Positions 1 to 14,200 of a stretch of 64,000 nt of DNA are shown here, one piece after another. Below the pieces are notes generated by a model. That model saw nothing but the letters and a program-made list of their open reading frames with translations, was not told the origin of the DNA and searched no databases. The position numbers were made by a program, and so were the translations under genes. Position 1 is the first letter of the stretch, and every line of letters starts with the position of its first letter. The stretch comes from Diplolepis rosae (lineage: Eukaryota; Arthropoda; Insecta; Hymenoptera; Diplolepididae), in NCBI GenBank assembly GCA_030998225.1, contig JAPYXD010000684.1, forward strand, positions 2,048,501 to 2,112,500, read 5' to 3'.

Positions 1-1242
1 TTGAAAATAAACTCTCGTGGATTTTTTACCAACTAATTTACTTTCATGATAGTAAAAATAATTAATTTTTTGGATAATTTATGTATAATTATAAAACTCA
101 TTACATTATTCATATGTTATGAGTATAAAGCCGTAATTAAACAATTAATAATCACTTCCCATCACTTTTTGATAATAACGTTCTCGAAAAAGCAGATAGT
201 AATATAACATTAGTGGAAATTGCGCCCGACGCCGTCGATCAAAGATCGTGATTCCACGCGCATCACTTTACAAAAAAATTCATATTTCGCACAATTTTTG
301 AGTGCGCACCTTAATTATATACCTTAAATTTGCGTAATACTTGCGGCTATCACTATGAATTTTTTAAGATTTTTCAAAGATGGCGTTTTTTCAAAAAATC
401 AATTTGTTTGAAAAAAACATTTATTTTATCATTAAATTTGGAGTAAAAATTTTCCCAAAAAATACTGCTACATCGGCCATCTAATGATACGTTTGTGTAA
501 GTTTTTTCAGAATTTTTCCTAGTTTCAGTTTTAAAATAATTGAAAAAGAACAAAAATATTTTTTTTGTTCTTTTATCCCATAACTTTTTAAATAATGCTT
601 GAAATAATCTCAAATTTTGGGTTTCTTCATTATTTATGTTAGTTTATCAATCCTTAAAATTTCAAGGAAATCGGAAACATGGAGTCCTGAACTCGTCCGA
701 TTTGCCATGGAACACGCCATATATAGATTTATTTAGATTTATTTTAGATTCATTAGAACCGCATCATTTTTAAAAAGGGCATAACCGGGTTTTTATGTGA
801 AATCGGCCTTGAAACCAAATCAAATTTCGCATCGACTATATGGAAGAGGTTGAGCAAGAGATGATTTTGCCAAATTTTCAGATCATAATTCGCCATTTTG
901 AATGAGTAATGATGGATATTACCATTTTCGTTTATTGCGTTTTTTAGCTAGACTAATTATAGGAAAATTTTGAAAAAAATCAGGATTGTTTTTTCCAATA
1001 AAAGATACATTTGTGAATTTTTGCAGATTTTTTTATGCATAATTCGTGATGCAAAAAATTGCGAAAATTTTTGCACACAATTTTATTCATGTTTGATTTG
1101 CGCGACCACTCTTTTGAATTATGCTATTCATTAGGTACCTATTGATAATTAAAACAGAATTTTTGCAGATTTTTACAAGGTGTGGATGGGGGTAAAAATA
1201 AATAAAAACCGTCAAAATACACATTCTTCCAACATCTTATTA
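1..1242 (+). repeat. Left arm of a long-inverted-repeat family (enters from the window edge)
   Basis: The first base of the window already pairs with position 36436: reading the + strand here matches the reverse complement of 36436 down to about 35370. The right arm lacks two stretches present here, roughly 75-150 and 265-355. A direct partial copy of the first 720 bases is at 37012-37707. The arm contains the first 'A' block (839-1242), the part amplified in the neighbouring array. Short minus-strand ORFs inside (for example 374-613, starting MRLFQALFKKLWD) recur in the other copies, but their frames break at homopolymers, so I do not call them genes. The family is not recognised; long inverted repeats occur in MULE, Polinton and foldback elements, and nothing here decides among them. 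The true outer end may lie outside the window. Confidence 0.8.
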
Positions 1243-2280
1243 CACAGAGAAATTTCGGATTTCACGAACCAAAGTTTTTTTGTTAAAATCGTCTTTACAA
1301 AAATGTTAAAGTTGTCATGACAATCATGGTAGTGGCTGTCATACTTTGGAAAAGTGTTTACTCCAACTGCAAGGAACGTTACTGAGACCACGATTCTGGT
1401 ACTTGAAATATCGTTAGCGCTGCGGTTACAGGAACCAAAGTCCATCGTAAAGCCGCGCATAGAGTTTAGTTAAAATGACCAAGTAATGACCAGCCAAAAT
1501 TATTTTTGAGGTTATAGGTATGATTCTCCTAGTTATCAAAATACGAATTCAATTTGATTAGAAAAAATAAAGTTTCACCGTAAAGATCTACAAAAATAAT
1601 CCGGTATAATGATATTTATGATAACTTTCGTCGATTAAGTTAAAAAATTATCACTTTTTTCATCACCATAAACTTTTCTTGACTGAATATACTTTTCACA
1701 AAATACGACGAGACAGCAACATTGGAACGCATTGCATTGTCCCCGAAGAAATTCGTTTACCATTTAGAAAGAATTGTCAAACTATATTTATAATAGAATT
1801 ATTTACCTGATGATGCTTGGCACGTTGAAATATAGTCCAGGAATCGAGAAAGAGAATCGGCAGGATTCAACTTAGGCTGCATATCTTTTTGGAAGTAACT
1901 ACTTATCTCCAGTGCAGTGCAAGTTAAATTGTGTGACTATTACAAGATTTAATAGTTGTCACGACAGGCTTACCTCGTTGTAAAAAATGAAAGTTATACT
2001 TGATTTGTCTAGCGCAACAGCGAACGCTGCGGTTGTAGTAACCAAAGGAGCTTGGCAGTACACATGAAGAAAATGTACGTGTACTAACCGTTGGGGTACG
2101 TATAAAGCTCATTCTAATCATCAACTTTGGTCACAACAACCGAATACACAAAAAAGTCCAAATTACTGTCATGATAACCATAAAAGTAGTAGCTTCTCTC
2201 AACTTTTTTGGTCAAGGCAACTACTGTACAAAAAATTTATGTGCTATGTGCACAGGAACCAAAGCCGATTTCTCTCAGTG
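1243..2280. mobile_element. 'I' segment: TA-flanked, mariner-like nonautonomous element (first of 15)
   Basis: The segment starts CACAGAGAAATTTCGG and ends with the complement of CACTGAGAGAAATCGG, with TA on both sides (1241-1242 and 2281-2282). This is the arrangement expected of a Tc1/mariner-type MITE. The similarity of the two ends continues inward in degraded form (GAACCAAAG blocks, TCATGACA blocks) for about 100 bp. Inside are at least three related sub-blocks ending in AACCAAAG (near 1440, 2046 and 2262). No transposase is encoded. It is absent from the other arm copies (24591-24983 and 34990-36436), so it is an insertion into the arm. The mariner assignment rests only on the TA and the end structure. 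Confidence 0.55.
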
Positions 2281-5200
2281 TATATGGAAGTGGTTGAGCA
2301 AGAGAAGATTTTGCCAAATTTTCAGATCATAATTCGCCATTTTGAATGAGTAATGATGGATATTACCATTTTCGTTTATTGCGTTTTTTAGCTAAACTAA
2401 TTATAGGAAAATTTTGAAAAAAATCAGGATTGTTTTTTCCAATAAAAGATACATTTGTGAATTTTTGCAGATTTTTTTATGCATAATTCGTGATGCAAAA
2501 AATTGCGAAAATTTTTGCACACAATTTTATTCATGTTTGATTTGCGCGACCACTCTTTTGAATTATGCTATTCATTAGCTACCTATTGATAATAAAAAAA
2601 GAATTTTTGCAGATTTTTGCAAGGTGTGGATGGGGGTAAAAATAAATAAAAACCGTCAAAATACACATTCTTCCAACATCTTATTACACAGAGAAATTTC
2701 GGATTTCACGAACCAAAGTTTTTTTGTTAAAATCGTCTTTACAAAAATGTTAAAGTTGTCATGACAATCATGGTAGTGGCTGTCATACTTTGGAAAAGTG
2801 TTTACTCCAACTGCAAGGAACGTTACTGAGACCACGATTCTGGTACTTGAAATATCGTTAGCGCTGCGGTTACAGGAACCAAAGTCCATCGTAAAGCCGC
2901 GCATAGAGTTTAGTTAAAATGACCAAGTAATGACCAGCCAAAATTATTTTTGAGGTTATAGGTATGATTCTCCTAGTTATCAAAATACGAATTCAATTTG
3001 ATTAGAAAAAATAAAGTTTCACCGTAAAGATCTACAAAAATAATCCGGTATAATGATATTTATGATAACTTTCGTCGATTAAGTTAAAAAATTATCACTT
3101 TTTTCATCACCATAAACTTTTCTTGACTGAATATACTTTTCACAAAATACGACGAGACAGCAACATTGGAACGCATTGCATTGTCCCCGAAGAAATTCGT
3201 TTACCATTTAGAAAGAATTGTCAAACTATATTTATAATAGAATTATTTACCTGATGATGCTTGGCACGTTGAAATATAGTCCAGGAATCGAGAAAGAGAA
3301 TCGGCAGGATTCAACTTAGGCTGCATATCTTTTTGGAAGTAACTACTTATCTCCAGTGCAGTGCAAGTTAAATTGTGTGACTATTACAAGATTTAATAGT
3401 TGTCACGACAGGCTTACCTCGTTGTAAAAAATGAAAGTTATACTTGATTTGTCTAGCGCAACAGCGAACGCTGCGGTTGTAGTAACCAAAGGAGCTTGGC
3501 AGTACACATGAAGAAAATGTACGTGTACTAACCGTTGGGGTACGTATAAAGCTCATTCTAATCATCAACTTTGGTCACAACAACCGAATACACAAAAAAG
3601 TCCAAATTACTGTCATGATAACCATAAAAGTAGTAGCTTCTCTCAACTTTTTTGGTCAAGGCAACTACTGTACAAAAAATTTATGTGCTATGTGCACAGG
3701 AACCAAAGCCGATTTCTCTCAGTGTATATGGAAGTGGTTGAGCAAGAGAAGATTTTGCCAAATTTTCAGATCATAATTCGCCATTTTGAATGAGTAATGA
3801 TGGATATTACCATTTTCGTTTATTGCGTTTTTTAGCTAAACTAATTATAGGAAAATTTTGAAAAAAATCAGGATTGTTTTTTCCAATAAAAGATACATTT
3901 GTGAATTTTTGCAGATTTTTTTATGCATAATTCGTGATGCAAAAAATTGCGAAAATTTTTGCACACAATTTTATTCATGTTTGATTTGCGCGACCACTCT
4001 TTTGAATTATGCTATTCATTAGCTACCTATTGATAATTAAAACAGAATTTTTGCAGATTTTTGCAAGGTGTGGATGGGGGTAAAAATAAATAAAAACCGT
4101 CAAAATACACATTCTTCCAACATCTTATTACACAGAGAAATTTCGGATTTCACGAACCAAAGTTTTTTTGTTAAAATCGTCTTTACAAAAATGTTAAAGT
4201 TGTCATGACAATCATGGTAGTGGCTGTCATACTTTGGAAAAGTGTTTACTCCAACTGCAAGGAACGTTACTGAGACCACGATTCTGGTACTTGAAATATC
4301 GTTAGCGCTGCGGTTACAGGAACCAAAGTCCATCGTAAAGCCGCGCATAGAGTTTAGTTAAAATGACCAAGTAATGACAGGCCAAAATTATTTTTGAGGT
4401 TATAGGTATGATTCTCCTAGTTATCAAAATACGAATTCAATTTGATTAGAAAAAATAAAGTTTCACCGTAAAGATCTACAAAAATAATCCGGTATAATGA
4501 TATTTATGATAACTTTCGTCGATTAAGTTAAAAAATTATCACTTTTTTCATCACCATAAACTTTTCTTGACTGAATATACTTTTCACAAAATACGACGAG
4601 ACAGCAACATTGGAACGCATTGCATTGTCCCCGAAGAAATTAGTTTACCATTTAGAAAGAATTGTCAAACTATATTTATAATAGAATTATTTACCTGATG
4701 ATGCTTGGCACGTTGAAATATAGTCCAGGAATCGAGAAAGAGAATCGGCAGGATTCAACTTAGGCTGCATATCTTTTTGGAAGTAACTACTTATCTCCAG
4801 TGCAGTGCAAGTTAAATTGTGTGACTATTACAAGATTTAATAGTTGTCACGACAGGCTTACCTCGTTGTAAAAAATGAAAGTTATACTTGATTTGTCTAG
4901 CGCAACAGCGAACGCTGCGGTTGTATTAACCAAAGGAGCTTGGCAGTACACATGAAGAAAATGTACGTGTACTAACCGTTGGGGTACGTATAAAGCTCAT
5001 TCTAATCATCAACTTTGGTCACAACAACCGAATACACAAAAAAGTCCAAATTACTGTCATGATAACCATAAAAGTAGTAGCTTCTCTCAACTTTTTTGGT
5101 CAAGGCAACTACTGTACAAAAAATTTATGTGCTATGTGCACAGGAACCAAAGCCGATTTCTCTCAGTGTATATGGAAGTGGTTGAGCAAGAGAAGATTTT

Positions 5201-8200
5201 GCCAAATTTTCAGATCATAATTCGCCATTTTGAATGAGTAATGATGGATATTACCATTTTCGTTTATTGCGTTTTTTAGCTAAACTAATTATAGGAAAAT
5301 TTTGAAAAAAATCAGGATTGTTTTTTCCAATAAAAGATACATTTGTGAATTTTTGCAGATTTTTTTATGCATAATTCGTGATGCAAAAAATTGCGAAAAT
5401 TTTTGCACACAATTTTATTCATGTTTGATTTGCGCGACCACTCTTTTGAATTATGCTATTCATTAGCTACCTATTGATAATAAAAAAAGAATTTTTGCAG
5501 ATTTTTGCAAGGTGTGGATGGGGGTAAAAATAAATAAAAACCGTCAAAATACACATTCTTCCAACATCTTATTACACAGAGAAATTTCGGATTTCACGAA
5601 CCAAAGTTTTTTTGTTAAAATCGTCTTTACAAAAATGTTAAAGTTGTCATGACAATCATGGTAGTGGCTGTCATACTTTGGAAAAGTGTTTACTCCAACT
5701 GCAAGGAACGTTACTGAGACCACGATTCTGGTACTTGAAATATCGTTAGCGCTGCGGTTACAGGAACCAAAGTCCATCGTAAAGCCGCGCATAGAGTTTA
5801 GTTAAAATGACCAAGTAATGACCAGCCAAAATTATTTTTGAGGTTATAGGTATGATTCTCCTAGTTATCAAAATACGAATTCAATTTGATTAGAAAAAAT
5901 AAAGTTTCACCGTAAAGATCTACAAAAATAATCCGGTATAATGATATTTATGATAACTTTCGTCGATTAAGTTAAAAAATTATCACTTTTTTCATCACCA
6001 TAAACTTTTCTTGACTGAATATACTTTTCACAAAATACGACGAGACAGCAACATTGGAACGCATTGCATTGTCCCCGAAGAAATTCGTTTACCATTTAGA
6101 AAGAATTGTCAAACTATATTTATAATAGAATTATTTACCTGATGATGCTTGGCACGTTGAAATATAGTCCAGGAATCGAGAAAGAGAATCGGCAGGATTC
6201 AACTTAGGCTGCATATCTTTTTGGAAGTAACTACTTATCTCCAGTGCAGTGCAAGTTAAATTGTGTGACTATTACAAGATTTAATAGTTGTCACGACAGG
6301 CTTACCTCGTTGTAAAAAATGAAAGTTATACTTGATTTGTCTAGCGCAACAGCGAACGCTGCGGTTGTAGTAACCAAAGGAGCTTGGCAGTACACATGAA
6401 GAAAATGTACGTGTACTAACCGTTGGGGTACGTATAAAGCTCATTCTAATCATCAACTTTGGTCACAACAACCGAATACACAAAAAAGTCCAAATTACTG
6501 TCATGATAACCATAAAAGTAGTAGCTTCTCTCAACTTTTTTGGTCAAGGCAACTACTGTACAAAAAATTTATGTGCTATGTGCATAGGAACCACAGTCGA
6601 TTTCTCTCAGTGTATATGGAAGAGGTTGAGCAAGAGAAGATTTTGCCAAATTTTCAGATCATAATTCGCCATTTTGAATGAGTAATGATGGATTTTACCA
6701 TTTTCGTTTATTGCGTTTTTTAGCTAAACTAATCATAGGGAAATTTAGAAAAAAATCAGGATTGTTTTTTTCCAATAAAAGATACATTTGTGAATTTTTG
6801 CAGATTTTTTTATGCATAATTCGTGATGCAAAAAATTGCGAAAATTTTTGCACACAATTTTATTCATGTTTGATTTGCGCGACCACTCTTTTGAATTATG
6901 CTATTCATTAGCTACCTATTGATAATTAAAACAGAATTTTTGCAGATTTTTGCAAGGTGTGGATGGGGGTAAAAATAAATAAAAACCGTCAAAATACACA
7001 TTCTTCCAACATCTTATTACACAGAGAAATTTCGGATTTCACGAACCAAAGTTTTTTTGTTAAAATCGTCTTTACAAAAATGTTAAAGTTGTCATGACAA
7101 TCATGGTAGTGGCTGTCATACTTTGGAAAAGTGTTTACTCCAACTGCAAGGAACGTTACTGAGACCACGATTCTGGTACTTGAAATATCGTTAGCGCTGC
7201 GGTTACAGGAACCAAAGTCCATCGTAAAGCCGCGCATAGAGTTTAGTTAAAATGACCAAGTAATGACCAGCCAAAATTATTTTTGAGGTTATAGGTATGA
7301 TTCTCCTAGTTATCAAAATACGAATTCAATTTGATTAGAAAAAATAAAGTTTCACCGTAAAGATCTACAAAAATAATCCGGTATAATGATATTTATGATA
7401 ACTTTCGTCGATTAAGTTAAAAAATTATCACTTTTTTCATCACCATAAACTTTTCTTGACTGAATATACTTTTCACAAAATACGACGAGACAGCAACATT
7501 GGAACGCATTGCATTGTCCCCGAAGAAATTCGTTTACCATTTAGAAAGAATTGTCAAACTATATTTATAATAGAATTATTTACCTGATGATGCTTGGCAC
7601 GTTGAAATATAGTCCAGGAATCGAGAAAGAGAATCGGCAGGATTCAACTTAGGCTGCATATCTTTTTGGAAGTAACTACTTATCTCCAGTGCAGTGCAAG
7701 TTAAATTGTGTGACTATTACAAGATTTAATAGTTGTCACGACAGGCTTACCTCGTTGTAAAAAATGAAAGTTATACTTGATTTGTCTAGCGCAACAGCGA
7801 ACGCTGCGGTTGTATTAACCAAAGGAGCTTGGCAGTACACATGAAGAAAATGTACGTGTACTAACCGTTGGGGTACGTATAAAGCTCATTCTAATCATCA
7901 ACTTTGGTCACAACAACCGAATACACAAAAAAGTCCAAATTACTGTCATGATAACCATAAAAGTAGTAGCTTCTCTCAACTTTTTTGGTCAAGGCAACTA
8001 CTGTACAAAAAATTTATGTGCTATGTGCACAGGAACCAAAGCCGATTTCTCTCAGTGTATATGGAAGTGGTTGAGCAAGAGAAGATTTTGCCAAATTTTC
8101 AGATCATAATTCGCCATTTTGAATGAGTAATGATGGATTTTACCATTTTCGTTTATTGCGTTTTTTAGCTAAACTAATTATAGGAAAATTTTGAAAAAAA

Positions 8201-11200
8201 TCAGGATTGTTTTTTCCAATAAAAGATACATTTGTGAATTTTTGCAGATTTTTTTATGCATAATTCGTGATGCAAAAAATTGCGAAAATTTTTGCACACA
8301 ATTTTATTCATGTTTGATTTGCGCGACCACTCTTTTGAATTATGCTATTCATTAGCTACCTATTGATAATTAAAACAGAATTTTTGCAGATTTTTGCAAG
8401 GTGTGGATGGGGGTAAAAATAAATAAAAACCGTCAAAATACACATTCTTCCAACATCTTATTACACAGAGAAATTTCGGATTTCACGAACCAAAGTTTTT
8501 TTGTTAAAATCGTCTTTACAAAAATGTTAAAGTTGTCATGACAATCATGGTAGTGGCTGTCATACTTTGGAAAAGTGTTTACTCCAACTGCAAGGAACGT
8601 TACTGAGACCACGATTCTGGTACTTGAAATATCGTTAGCGCTGCGGTTACAGGAACCAAAGTCCATCGTAAAGCCGCGCATAGAGTTTAGTTAAAATGAC
8701 CAAGTAATGACAGGCCAAAATTATTTTTGAGGTTATAGGTATGATTCTCCTAGTTATCAAAATACGAATTCAATTTGATTAGAAAAAATAAAGTTTCACC
8801 GTAAAGATCTACAAAAATAATCCGGTATAATGATATTTATGATAACTTTCGTCGATTAAGTTAAAAAATTATCACTTTTTTCATCACCATAAACTTTTCT
8901 TGACTGAATATACTTTTCACAAAATACGACGAGACAGCAACATTGGAACGCATTGCATTGTCCCCGAAGAAATTCGTTTACCATTTAGAAAGAATTGTCA
9001 AACTATATTTATAATAGAATTATTTACCTGATGATGCTTGGCACGTTGAAATATAGTCCAGGAATCGAGAAAGAGAATCGGCAGGATTCAACTTAGGCTG
9101 CATATCTTTTTGGAAGTAACTACTTATCTCCAGTGCAGTGCAAGTTAAATTGTGTGACTATTACAAGATTTAATAGTTGTCACGACAGGCTTACCTCGTT
9201 GTAAAAAATGAAAGTTATACTTGATTTGTCTAGCGCAACAGCGAACGCTGCGGTTGTAGTAACCAAAGGAGCTTGGCAGTACACATGAAGAAAATGTACG
9301 TGTACTAACCGTTGGGGTACGTATAAAGCTCATTCTAATCATCAACTTTGGTCACAACAACCGAATACACAAAAAAGTCCAAATTACTGTCATGATAACC
9401 ATAAAAGTAGTAGCTTCTCTCAACTTTTTTGGTCAAGGCAACTACTGTACAAAAAATTTATGTGCTATGTGCACAGGAACCAAAGCCGATTTCTCTCAGT
9501 GTATATGGAAGTGGTTGAGCAAGAGAAGATTTTGCCAAATTTTCAGATCATAATTCGCCATTTTGAATGAGTAATGATGGATATTACCATTTTCGTTTAT
9601 TGCGTTTTTTAGCTAAACTAATTATAGGAAAATTTTGAAAAAAATCAGGATTGTTTTTTCCAATAAAAGATACATTTGTGAATTTTTGCAGATTTTTTTA
9701 TGCATAATTCGTGATGCAAAAAATTGCGAAAATTTTTGCACACAATTTTATTCATGTTTGATTTGCGCGACCACTCTTTTGAATTATGCTATTCATTAGC
9801 TACCTATTGATAATAAAAAAAGAATTTTTGCAGATTTTTGCAAGGTGTGGATGGGGGTAAAAATAAATAAAAACCGTCAAAATACACATTCTTCCAACAT
9901 CTTATTACACAGAGAAATTTCGGATTTCACGAACCAAAGTTTTTTTGTTAAAATCGTCTTTACAAAAATGTTAAAGTTGTCATGACAATCATGGTAGTGG
10001 CTGTCATACTTTGGAAAAGTGTTTACTCCAACTGCAAGGAACGTTACTGAGACCACGATTCTGGTACTTGAAATATCGTTAGCGCTGCGGTTACAGGAAC
10101 CAAAGTCCATCGTAAAGCCGCGCATAGAGTTTAGTTAAAATGACCAAGTAATGACCAGCCAAAATTATTTTTGAGGTTATAGGTATGATTCTCCTAGTTA
10201 TCAAAATACGAATTCAATTTGATTAGAAAAAATAAAGTTTCACCGTAAAGATCTACAAAAATAATCCGGTATAATGATATTTATGATAACTTTCGTCGAT
10301 TAAGTTAAAAAATTATCACTTTTTTCATCACCATAAACTTTTCTTGACTGAATATACTTTTCACAAAATACGACGAGACAGCAACATTGGAACGCATTGC
10401 ATTGTCCCCGAAGAAATTCGTTTACCATTTAGAAAGAATTGTCAAACTATATTTATAATAGAATTATTTACCTGATGATGCTTGGCACGTTGAAATATAG
10501 TCCAGGAATCGAGAAAGAGAATCGGCAGGATTCAACTTAGGCTGCATATCTTTTTGGAAGTAACTACTTATCTCCAGTGCAGTGCAAGTTAAATTGTGTG
10601 ACTATTACAAGATTTAATAGTTGTCACGACAGGCTTACCTCGTTGTAAAAAATGAAAGTTATACTTGATTTGTCTAGCGCAACAGCGAACGCTGCGGTTG
10701 TAGTAACCAAAGGAGCTTGGCAGTACACATGAAGAAAATGTACGTGTACTAACCGTTGGGGTACGTATAAAGCTCATTCTAATCATCAACTTTGGTCACA
10801 ACAACCGAATACACAAAAAAGTCCAAATTACTGTCATGATAACCATAAAAGTAGTAGCTTCTCTCAACTTTTTTGGTCAAGGCAACTACTGTACAAAAAA
10901 TTTATGTGCTATGTGCACAGGAACCAAAGCCGATTTCTCTCAGTGTATATGGAAGAGGTTGAGCAAGAGAAGATTTTGCCAAATTTTCAGATCATAATTC
11001 GCCATTTTGAATGAGTAATGATGGATTTTACCATTTTCGTTTATTGCGTTTTTTAGCTAAACTAATCATAGGAAAATTTAAAAAAAAATCAGGATTGTTT
11101 TTTCCAATAAAAGATACATTTGTGAATTTTTGCAGATTTTTTTATGCATAATTCGTGATGCAAAAAATTGCGAAAATTTTTGCACACAATTTTATTCATG

Positions 11201-14200
11201 TTTGATTTGCGCGACCACTCTTTTGAATTATGCTATTCATTAGCTACCTATTGATAATTAAAACAGAATTTTTGCACATTTTTGCAAGGTGTGGATGGGG
11301 GTAAAAATAAATAAAAACCGTCAAAATACACATTCTTCCAACATCTTATTACATAGAGAAATTTCGGATTTCACGAACCAAAGTTTTTTTGTTAAAATCG
11401 TCTTTACAAAAATGTTAAAGTTGTCATGACAATCATGGTAGTGGCTGTCATACTTTGGAAAAGTGTTTACTCCAACTGCAAGGAACGTTACTGAGACCAC
11501 GATTCTGGTACTTGAAATATCGTTAGCGCTGCGGTTACAGGAACCAAAGTCCATCGTAAAGCCGCGCATAGAGTTTAGTTAAAATGACCAAGTAATGACC
11601 AGCCAAAATTATTTTTGAGGTTATAGGTATGATTCTCCTAGTTATCAAAATACGAATTCAATTTGATTAGAAAAAATAAAGTTTCACCGTAAAGATCTAC
11701 AAAAATAATCCGGTATAATGATATTTATGATAACTTTCGTCGATTAAGTTAAAAAATTATCACTTTTTTCATCACCATAAACTTTTCTTGACTGAATATA
11801 CTTTTCACAAAATACGACGAGACAGCAACATTGGAACGCATTGCATTGTCCCCGAAGAAATTCTTTTACCATTTAGAAAGAATTGTCAAACTATATTTAT
11901 AATAGAATTATTTACCTGATGATGCTTGGCACGTTGAAATATAGTCCAGGAATCGAGAAAGAGAATCGGCAGGATTCAACTTAGGCTGCATATCTTTTTG
12001 GAAGTAACTACTTATCTCCAGTGCAGTGCAAGTTAAATTGTGTGACTATTACAAGATTTAATAGTTGTCACGACAGGCTTACCTCGTTGTAAAAAATGAA
12101 AGTTATACTTGATTTGTCTAGCGCAACAGCGAACGCTGCGGTTGTAGTAACCAAAGGAGCTTGGCAGTACACATGAAGAAAATGTACGTGTACTAACCGT
12201 TGGGGTACGTATAAAGCTCATTCTAATCATCAACTTTGGTCACAACAACCGAATACACAAAAAAGTCCAAATTACTGTCATGATAACCATAAAAGTAGTA
12301 GCTTCTCTCAACTTTTTTGGTCAAGGCAACTACTGTACAAAAAATTTATGTGCTATGTGCACAGGAACCAAAGCCGATTTCTCTCAGTGTATATGGAAGT
12401 GGTTGAGCAAGAGAAGATTTTGCCAAATTTTCAGATCATAATTCGCCATTTTGAATGAGTAATGATGGATATTACCATTTTCGTTTATTGCGTTTTTTAG
12501 CTAAACTAATTATAGGAAAATTTTGAAAAAAATCAGGATTGTTTTTTCCAATAAAAGATACATTTGTGAATTTTTGCAGATTTTTTTATGCATAATTCGT
12601 GATGCAAAAAATTGCGAAAATTTTTGCACACAATTTTATTCATGTTTGATTTGCGCGACCACTCTTTTGAATTATGCTATTCATTAGCTACCTATTGATA
12701 ATTAAAACAGAATTTTTGCAGATTTTTGCAAGGTGTGGATGGGGGTAAAAATAAATAAAAACCGTCAAAATACACATTCTTCCAACATCTTATTACACAG
12801 AGAAATTTCGGATTTCACGAACCAAAGTTTTTTTGTTAAAATCGTCTTTACAAAAATGTTAAAGTTGTCATGACAATCATGGTAGTGGCTGTCATACTTT
12901 GGAAAAGTGTTTACTCCAACTGCAAGGAACGTTACTGAGACCACGATTCTGGTACTTGAAATATCGTTAGCGCTGCGGTTACAGGAACCAAAGTCCATCG
13001 TAAAGCCGCGCATAGAGTTTAGTTAAAATGACCAAGTAATGACCAGCCAAAATTATTTTTGAGGTTATAGGTATGATTCTCCTAGTTATCAAAATACGAA
13101 TTCAATTTGATTAGAAAAAATAAAGTTTCACCGTAAAGATCTACAAAAATAATCCGGTATAATGATATTTATGATAACTTTCGTCGATTAAGTTAAAAAA
13201 TTATCACTTTTTTCATCACCATAAACTTTTCTTGACTGAATATACTTTTCACAAAATACGACGAGACAGCAACATTGGAACGCATTGCATTGTCCCCGAA
13301 GAAATTCGTTTACCATTTAGAAAGAATTGTCAAACTATATTTATAATAGAATTATTTACCTGATGATGCTTGGCACGTTGAAATATAGTCCAGGAATCGA
13401 GAAAGAGAATCGGCAGGATTCAACTTAGGCTGCATATCTTTTTGGAAGTAACTACTTATCTCCAGTGCAGTGCAAGTTAAATTGTGTGACTATTACAAGA
13501 TTTAATAGTTGTCACGACAGGCTTACCTCGTTGTAAAAAATGAAAGTTATACTTGATTTGTCTAGCGCAACAGCGAACGCTGCGGTTGTAGTAACCAAAG
13601 GAGCTTGGCAGTACACATGAAGAAAATGTACGTGTACTAACCGTTGGGGTACGTATAAAGCTCATTCTAATCATCAACTTTGGTCACAACAACCGAATAC
13701 ACAAAAAAGTCCAAATTACTGTCATGATAACCATAAAAGTAGTAGCTTCTCTCAACTTTTTTGGTCAAGGCAACTACTGTACAAAAAATTTATGTGCTAT
13801 GTGCACAGGAACCAAAGCCGATTTCTCTCAGTGTATATGGAAGTGGTTGAGCAAGAGAAGATTTTGCCAAATTTTCAGATAATAATTCGCCATTTTGAAT
13901 GAGTAATGATGGATATTACCATTTTCGTTTATTGCGTTTTTTAGCTAAAATAATTATAGGAAAATTTTGAAAAAAATCAGGATTGTTTTTTCCAATAAAA
14001 GATACATTTGTGAATTTTTGCAGATTTTTTTATGCATAATTCGTGATGCAAAAAATTGCGAAAATTTTTGCACACAATTTTATTCATGTTTGATTTGCGC
14101 GACCACTCTTTTGAATTATGCTATTCATTAGCTACCTATTGATAATTAAAACAGAATTTTTGCAGATTTTTGCAAGGTGTGGATGGGGGTAAAAATAAAT

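Noticed and set aside
374..613. Repeated ORF beginning MRLFQALFKKLWD in the arms
   Set aside because: Frames in the copies at 35993 and 37385 are broken at homopolymers, and the composition is low-complexity; only the DNA repeat is supported.
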